Assembly: GCA_030159075.1 (NCBI GenBank)
Contig: BROG01000073.1
Coordinates: 1,552,501-1,616,500 of the forward strand
Source of the DNA: Atrina japonica
Lineage: Eukaryota; Mollusca; Bivalvia; Pterioida; Pinnidae
Direction of reading: 5' to 3'
DNA length: 64,000 nucleotides
Below the pieces are notes generated by a model, which was given only the letters and a program-made list of their open reading frames with translations, was not told where the DNA came from and ran no database searches. How positions within the stretch are numbered: position 1 is the stretch's first letter; every line of letters starts with the position of its first letter. This document shows positions 61,017 to 64,000 of this stretch, one piece after another. Position numbers and translations under genes: made by a program.

Positions 61017-63726
61017 TCTTGTTAAAAAAGAATCCGCTGGATGAAATGAAATAAAACACATTAATTTTTTAAGTTGACATTACTTTTTATTATTTCACTG
61101 CATTTAAAACAAGGTTAATAACTGCTGACCGTTTTGTGCATTTTTTAAATCAATCCAGAAGTGATTTTTATGGCTATATTTTTCGTACTTGTTGCTCCAA
61201 TATTGAGGAAAACTCAAACTCAAACTTCGTTTTTGAATTTTTAACGCCGGTTTCTCTTCAACAGAATTTACAAAACGGTGTCTGCCCACTAATCCCTTTG
61301 GGGATTCTGTCGCGGTCGTTTTATTGTGTTGTCCCACCACGATAAAACGGCCGCGACAGAATCCCCTTAGTGATTATCTGCCCACAATAATTGGAAATTT
61401 TATCTGTAAGTTAAAATTGAGAGTCAAACACCCGTTACCGGATCGTCAGACAAAGTTGAAACACCTATAAAGTTCTTTATAGGTGTTTGTCCACGACAAT
61501 CGGGTGTTTGACTCTCGAGTTTAATTTACAGATAAAATTTTCAATTCCGGCTGTGATCTGCCTGTCCTCCTCGTCGAACACTAGCCATAACTCGGTTCCA
61601 GTATTTCTTTCACCAAGATCGTTTAAACTTGTTAGTGTCCAATGAAGAGGTAGATGCTTCTGTTGAAATTGACACTGAAAAGTAAAAGTCATCGTCTTCT
61701 GTTTGGAAAGTTTCAAGTCGAAAACGCGAAAGCATACATCGTGTTTTTATACAGTAATCAACGTGAGTTAGATGCTCTAGTCTATCAAAACTGAATAGCC
61801 AAATTGGTTGTTGTAAAGCGCATAAAAGACCATGATTTCGATAATGTAATTTCATAGTGAAAACGGACAAACTTTTGATTTCCGGCTCGGGAAAAAAAAC
61901 TGGTCGCAATGTGGCGACTGAATGAGAATAAACACTCGCCAAAACCTAAAAAATGGTCGCATTTGCGAGTGATTTGGTCGCATTGTAGAGCGCTGGGACG
62001 CTTTAACACCATAACTTGAATTAAAGTTAGTAACTGGACCCGCAATCATGTATCAGCCAGAGGCAAAATGAGTTCTGCTTTCAAGCTGCAGACAATGTGA
62101 GTCGATGTTATCAGTCTTTAATCAAATCTAATATCAAGTCAGTAATGGTTTAATCGGCCTCAGACAGAAAGAACATTTGGTATAGTTTATCTATGATATA
62201 ACATAAGCTGACTGAAAACGTTTAATTTTTTTATATTTACTTTTATAAGTTACTCATAAATTTGTTTCACCAGATGTAAAAGAAAAATGGCCACCAGTGG
62301 GACATAGACTGCAAAAAACCCGATATTTTCCTACACCTATGTAATGTGCGCATCCCCAATTATAGATATCATTTTTAAAGTGAAAAAAGTGCGCACAAAT
62401 GCCTTACACCTAATGTTAATCTAAAAAATCCAACACAAGCTTTGACAAAATCAAGTCACCTGACTCAAAAATGAAATATTGAAACATGTATTTATCTGGA
62501 AAATGCAGAATTAGCTCTAATCTGGTGCAAAAAAAAATTGACACTATTTTGATATTTAGATAAATCAAATAATTTACAAGAGATTTTCAAACTTTTTGAA
62601 AATATCCTTTTTGAGAAAATATGTTTTGTTATTTCAGGCCATGATATGCCATTTGATGTTTTGAAATCCATTTTATGGGGGCTTCAGCCTCCATGGTTAT
62701 CATTAAATGTGTGCTGTGAGCTGCTGAACAGCATGGATGACTATTTGGTTTCTGGAGAAATTCCAAAAGACAAAATCAGTCTTCAGATGATTGTGAGTTA
62801 TTTGTATTGCACCATACCTTTGAAAAACAACAGTACATGATTTTTGTTTTATAGTATATGTTTAATATTAAAAGCAATGTTGCATTGTTAACCATTTTGG
62901 ATTTGAGCCAGCTCCCTTACAATTAGGAAAAATAGTGCAATTTTGGTACTATTTTGGGAAATCTGAATTTAGAATTTGAACATTGTGTCAACAGATTTAT
63001 TGTTTAATTACAGTTTTTTTGGGCCGGATTGTGAAGCAAAATCTGGTCTTTGAAATGGTAATGTCTGTCTGTCTGTTCTTTTGCCTTTACAAATTGGTTT
63101 AGCTCCACCATGGAAAGACCATTAATCATACCTCTTAGAAACTTCATATCCTCATAAACCTCATCAGTAGACCTTGATGAGAACTATGCATTGCAACCTT
63201 TGTTTTTTTACCTTGACTTTGAACATTTGTGTTATAATTCTAAGCACATCCCATGCCTCAGATGCTGGATATTTTTTGTATTTTTTATTTTAAAAAAATG
63301 ACAGTTTTAAATTTATATCCATGTTGAGGTTAAGAAGATTAGCTTAGGTTAGGTGTACCTGCTTGTACTACTCTTATACATGTACAATCAACTAAACTTG
63401 TATCACATATATCTCTTATGATACCAAGCACTTGCTTCAGATACTGAATCAGTCCTTTAGTTTTGCATTAATGACTTGTTGTAAGCTTACTCTTTTTCCA
63501 GTGCTTTGGATAAGAAGATAGGTTGAGGTCAGTTTGTAAAAAAGTTGCTGTGAGGCAAAAGTTGTAATTTAAAATTAATTTATTTTCATTATGTTTTCTT
63601 TCATGAATAATTTTGATTGACATTTTTTGTTGATATCTTTTGATAGGTATCACAGCACTTTTATCTTCTACCAAAGTTAGAAACAAAGACTTGTCCAACA
63701 CCAGCTAAAAGTCCACATAAGAAAGG
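38383..63726 (+). CDS. SLF1: SLF1 (SMC5-SMC6 complex localization factor 1), 14 exons, 3' end beyond window
   Basis: SLF1 helps bring the SMC5/6 complex to damaged DNA by way of SLF2 and RAD18. The N-terminal exons encode a tandem BRCT module: DDDRTCLAKKIQELGALYID, then CTHIVCGKLSRSEKFLGACA with GKWVLHPDFI (BRCT1), and LLTYGGADVYKLKLP with ERSAYQVLGLMDYG (BRCT2). A long disordered Ser-rich exon follows, then helical exons (HPPVTPFVVQLYMNSFRD; HLLNLKYIIALLEQNMKYYL). About 800 residues are covered; the ankyrin repeats of vertebrate SLF1 start near there and should lie downstream. Splice phases agree at most junctions; two disagree by one base, consistent with a homopolymer indel or a missed exon. 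Name based on motif memory, not a search. Confidence 0.8.
39397..39707 (+). CDS. SLF1: SLF1 exon 2 (BRCT1 core)
   Basis: Acceptor TTTTTTATAG, donor AA|GTGAGG, ends phase 2. Contains SEKFLGACAMGKWVLHPDFI and the Trp of EEKFEWV, hallmarks of a BRCT domain, plus the start of the next fold (FSGWKTAVIVRGAKK). Confidence 0.8.
39708..42212. other. SLF1 intron 2, no gene
   Basis: AT-rich intron with degenerate dispersed-repeat fragments (for example AACCAAATTTGGTATGATG near 41665, shared with other introns). No independent gene recognised. Confidence 0.5.
42213..42396 (+). CDS. SLF1: SLF1 exon 3 (BRCT2)
   Basis: Acceptor TTTTTACAG, donor AAA|GTAATA, ends phase 0. Encodes LLTYGGADVYKLKLPMKNPG and LMDYGILCLKPEYIGDYLIK, a BRCT-like end with the aromatic and Leu pattern. 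Confidence 0.8.
43379..43473 (+). CDS. SLF1: SLF1 exon 4
   Basis: Acceptor ATTTTCAG, donor TT|GTAAGA. Encodes FIRYNPVQRVPMILFLIEML. It ends in phase 2, which does not match the phase-0 start of exon 5; a lost G (TTG|GTAAGA) would repair this. Confidence 0.7.
43474..46341. other. SLF1 intron 4; dispersed repeats and one doubtful 45-nt exon
   Basis: Contains fragments of mollusc-type dispersed repeats (about 43900-44060 with GGTCGCTA/GGTCGTTA motifs; 44950-45700 with repeated CTTCGAGGTTTTGAG; TTGGGAAAA-rich patches). At 45164-45208, TTATAG|ATCAAAGCC...TATGAG|GTATAT encodes IKADLDISGRQHIYE in phase 0 and could be a small exon. Confidence 0.4.
46342..46795 (+). CDS. SLF1: SLF1 exon 5 (Ser-rich, contains a coding minisatellite)
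   Basis: Acceptor TTTTTAG, donor T|GTAAGT, ends phase 1. Starts DPPPDPIDYLVKSTKYVIPD, probably a short linear region, then a disordered stretch. 46597-46764 is a run of about seven 24-bp units encoding SSNVLSAQ and variants, in frame. Confidence 0.75.
46597..46764 (+). repeat. 24-bp in-frame coding minisatellite in SLF1 exon 5
   Basis: About seven units of TCATCTAATGTTTTATCTGC + ACAG with substitutions (TGTCCAG, TATACAG). Period 24 keeps the frame, adding 8 residues (SSNVLSAQ) per unit. Confidence 0.9.
46796..47121. repeat. SLF1 intron 5 with a degenerate about 60-bp tandem repeat
   Basis: About four degenerate copies of a unit with AATGTATTAGTGTATAAGCC and AGTGTTTTCTGAAGTT between 46826 and 47060. 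Confidence 0.75.
47122..47195 (+). CDS. SLF1: SLF1 exon 6
   Basis: Acceptor TTTTAG, donor AAG|GTATTT. Encodes NLAKKRKILELDLDGAVQQM; the basic KKRK cluster could be a nuclear localization signal. Phases fit both neighbours. Confidence 0.75.
47470..47538 (+). CDS. SLF1: SLF1 exon 7
   Basis: Acceptor ATCCAG, donor GAG|GTAATA, 69 nt, phase 0 to 0. Encodes VGHSRFVWRPRSFVGMSAMQ. Confidence 0.72.
47539..52123. other. SLF1 intron 7, rich in repeats
   Basis: Holds the TIR element 48436-49455. A dispersed repeat at about 50240-50470 is also present at 61740-61990. A fragment of the GGCCCCAAAAAGGACCAAAA repeat lies near 51180-51350. 51415-51760 is an array of about eight degenerate 48-bp units with TCTGGGTCACAGTGTTTGTA. 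Fragments of other sequence recur (CGACTCCG...CTACTAATTTTAGTG near 49570 and 50000). No gene is seen. Confidence 0.55.
48436..49455. mobile_element. Nonautonomous TIR element (MITE-like), 1,020 bp
   Basis: Perfect 30-bp inverted ends: TACCGTATTTTATGGCCTAT + AGGTCGATAT at 48436-48465 and its complement at 49426-49455. The inner sequence holds further GACCTAT/AGGTCG motifs near both ends and a short minus-strand frame (49136-48861) without a recognised domain. No clear target duplication, so the superfamily is undetermined. Confidence 0.75.
52124..52306 (+). CDS. SLF1: SLF1 exon 8
   Basis: Acceptor TTTTTACAG, donor CTG|GTAAAT, 183 nt, phase 0 to 0. Encodes RSQEPETFSGHLTGMIHTSF and VFLLAALDLLMSS, a helical region. 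Confidence 0.75.
53194..53363 (+). CDS. SLF1: SLF1 exon 9
   Basis: Acceptor GTTTTTAG, donor CG|GTAAAT, ends phase 2. Encodes HPPVTPFVVQLYMNSFRDKK and ending EEWKFIR. Confidence 0.78.
53936..54099 (+). CDS. SLF1: SLF1 exon 10
   Basis: Acceptor ATTTTCAG, donor AG|GTAAGT. Encodes LFDFISTFIRTIIETVIQSG and HLLNLKYIIALLEQNMKYYL. Its first bases are T5; a sixth T would restore phase with exon 9, so a homopolymer deletion is suspected. Confidence 0.75.
54373..54532 (+). CDS. SLF1: SLF1 exon 11 (its end is unit 1 of the donor array)
   Basis: Acceptor TATATAG, donor AAG|GTAACA. Encodes IQENDCSVNKLRTVFVSQIM ... DLFGDCISCNLVLSAK. The last 28 or so bases plus the donor are repeated downstream ten times at 35-bp spacing. 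Confidence 0.8.
54498..54890 (+). repeat. 35-bp array replicating the SLF1 exon 11 5' splice site
   Basis: Units read CTCGTGTAACTTAGTTCTCA + GTGCTAAGGTAACAT. Donor GT positions: 54533 (real), 54568, 54603, 54638, 54673, 54708, 54743, 54778, 54813, 54848 and 54883, exactly 35 apart. All but the last keep AAG|GTAACAT; the last is AAG|GTAATAA. Confidence 0.93.
54861..55583 (+). repeat. Higher-order duplication with 24-bp TTGACATTCTAGTATTGTCG arrays
   Basis: A block (end of the donor array, CTATTAAGGTAAT..., CCAACCTCGTAAGTTTAG, a 24-bp array of TGACATTCTAGTATTGTCGT + CTTT, then CTTGTCCTTCATTGTGTTTG to CTACAGGTAAGATTTTC) occurs at about 54861-55157 and again at 55266-55583. The second copy has one more 24-bp unit. 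Four more donor-like units lie between (55183, 55218, 55253, 55288). Confidence 0.88.
55584..56460. other. SLF1 intron 11, middle part, dispersed repeat fragments
   Basis: Fragments with TCAAATTTGGTATGTAGCAT and a GTCTGTCTGTCTGT stretch, typical of dispersed mollusc repeats. No gene. Confidence 0.5.
56465..57565 (+). repeat. 64-bp array replicating the SLF1 exon 12 3' splice site
   Basis: Units of 64 bp (two of 62) carry TTGTAG|ATAGAGGTGCTRAAMTTAAT and TGAGTTTGATAACTATGATA. Acceptor AG ends at 56480, 56544, 56608, 56672, 56736, 56798, 56862, 56926, 56988, 57052, 57116, 57180, 57244, 57308, 57372, 57436 and 57500. The last is joined to the real exon. Only the first has a good pyrimidine tract (TTGTCTTTTCATTGTAG). 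Confidence 0.94.
57501..57654 (+). CDS. SLF1: SLF1 exon 12 (its start is the last unit of the acceptor array)
   Basis: Phase 0 at the start matches exon 11. Encodes IEVLNLILSLITMITNVCYI then GECGGRPPQNHYISTQSKTS; donor G|GTATGT, ends phase 1. Starting one acceptor earlier adds 64 nt and leads to a stop within this exon. Confidence 0.8.
57655..62637. other. SLF1 intron 12, repeat-rich
   Basis: Three related copies of a dispersed repeat (about 57831-58260, 58340-58520, 58600-59150; shared GTGGATCCAGGGCGGGGCAG and AATAGGTCCCAAAAGGTACC). A related GGTCACCTGATCCAAAGGCA repeat lies at 59145-59790. ATGTAATGTGCGCA fragments occur at about 60000 and 62340, (TA)n at 60945-61000, two palindromes at 61279-61548, and the 61740-61990 copy of the 50240 repeat. 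No gene. Confidence 0.6.
61279..61548. repeat. Two adjacent long imperfect palindromes
   Basis: First, about 61279-61386: GGGGATTCTGTCGCGGTCGT and its partner, around a short TTGTCCCAC centre. Second, about 61388-61548: GAGAGTCAAACACCCG and CGGGTGTTTGACTCTC arms, extending outward to AATTGGAAATTTTATCTGT / ACAGATAAAATTTTCAATT. Its centre again holds ACCTATAAAG/CTTTATAGGT. Confidence 0.85.
62638..62792 (+). CDS. SLF1: SLF1 exon 13
   Basis: Acceptor ATTTCAG, donor ATT|GTGAGT; phase 1 in, 0 out, consistent with both neighbours. Encodes HDMPFDVLKSILWGLQPPWL and CELLNSMDDYLVSGEIPKDK. Confidence 0.8.
62793..63646. other. SLF1 intron 13, no gene
   Basis: AT-rich intron with dispersed-repeat fragments (TTGGTTTAGCTCCACCATGG near 63095). 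No exon or gene seen. Confidence 0.5.
63647..63726 (+). CDS. SLF1: SLF1 exon 14 (last in window)
   Basis: Acceptor TGATAG, donor GG|GTAAGC, phase 0 in, 2 out. Encodes VSQHFYLLPKLETKTCPTPA + KSPHKK. The basic, proline-containing end suggests a linker before the expected ankyrin repeats. Confidence 0.72.
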
Positions 63727-64000
63727 GTAAGCTAGCCCACGTTGTGGCCCCTTCACTGATCAAACCCACTTACTGGGTATTGTTCCCTGCAGTGACTTGA
63801 ATTGATTTTCAATTGTTGTATAAGAGTTACTGTAGACCTTGTAATTTTCCTTCATGTTTAATTTTGTCTGTAGATCAGAAGGCAAATTTAAAATGAAAGT
63901 GAAATTTTTGAAATAATTGAAGCATGGACATATATGCCGTCTGTGAGACTATGGTGATTTAGGGCCAATTTTAGATGGGGTCAATGTTTTCTGTTGCACA
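63727..64000. other. Start of SLF1 intron 14, dispersed-repeat fragment
   Basis: 63935-64000 resembles 10685-10765 (GAGACTATGGTGATTTA then GGGTCAATG). Confidence 0.55.

Overview
This 64 kb window is animal nuclear DNA, most likely from a bivalve mollusc. Evidence: AT-rich sequence packed with microsatellites and minisatellites; a tRNA-derived SINE; Penelope-like retroelements with the 3' tail I associate with bivalve genomes; a complete Maverick/Polinton; and a host gene with GT-AG introns. The species is not determined. Family names come from recognising motifs by eye; no database search was run.

Layout. 1-21.4 kb is gene-poor: tandem repeats, a SINE, one small single-exon gene for a membrane protein with PPxY-type motifs (9918-10451), and remnants of two Penelope-like families. 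Family A lies at 986-3720 (-) and 16131-18900 (+). Family B lies at 14510-16130 (-) and 20370-20960 (+). Family A carries its GIY-YIG-like nuclease upstream of the reverse transcriptase, the permuted (Naiad-type) order.

21.45-35.67 kb is a Maverick/Polinton of about 14.2 kb. It has 188-bp terminal inverted repeats with 4 mismatches and an 11-bp flanking direct repeat. It encodes a candidate ssDNA-binding-like protein, a zinc-finger protein, an FtsK/HerA packaging ATPase, a double-jelly-roll major capsid protein, a candidate minor capsid protein, several conserved Polinton proteins, an integrase and a family B DNA polymerase. Most large genes carry frameshifts or in-frame stops. The integrase has Asn where the first catalytic Asp is expected, and I found no protease gene. 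As read, the copy is not autonomous. The near-identical TIRs suggest a recent insertion, so some breaks may be assembly errors. Gene spacing is virus-like: two 37-42 bp divergent promoters, an A-rich TATA-like motif just before most start codons, and one palindrome that can supply poly(A) signals to both convergent genes.

38.38-64 kb holds most of a host gene on +, read as SLF1 (SMC5-SMC6 complex localization factor 1: N-terminal BRCT domains, ankyrin repeats expected beyond the window). I place 14 exons plus one doubtful one. The intron 54533-57500 is unusual. Its 5' splice site is the first unit of a 35-bp tandem array (11 donor copies), and its 3' splice site is the last unit of a 64-bp tandem array (17 acceptor copies). 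Only the outermost pair gives an open frame. A coding exon of the same gene also carries an in-frame 24-bp minisatellite.
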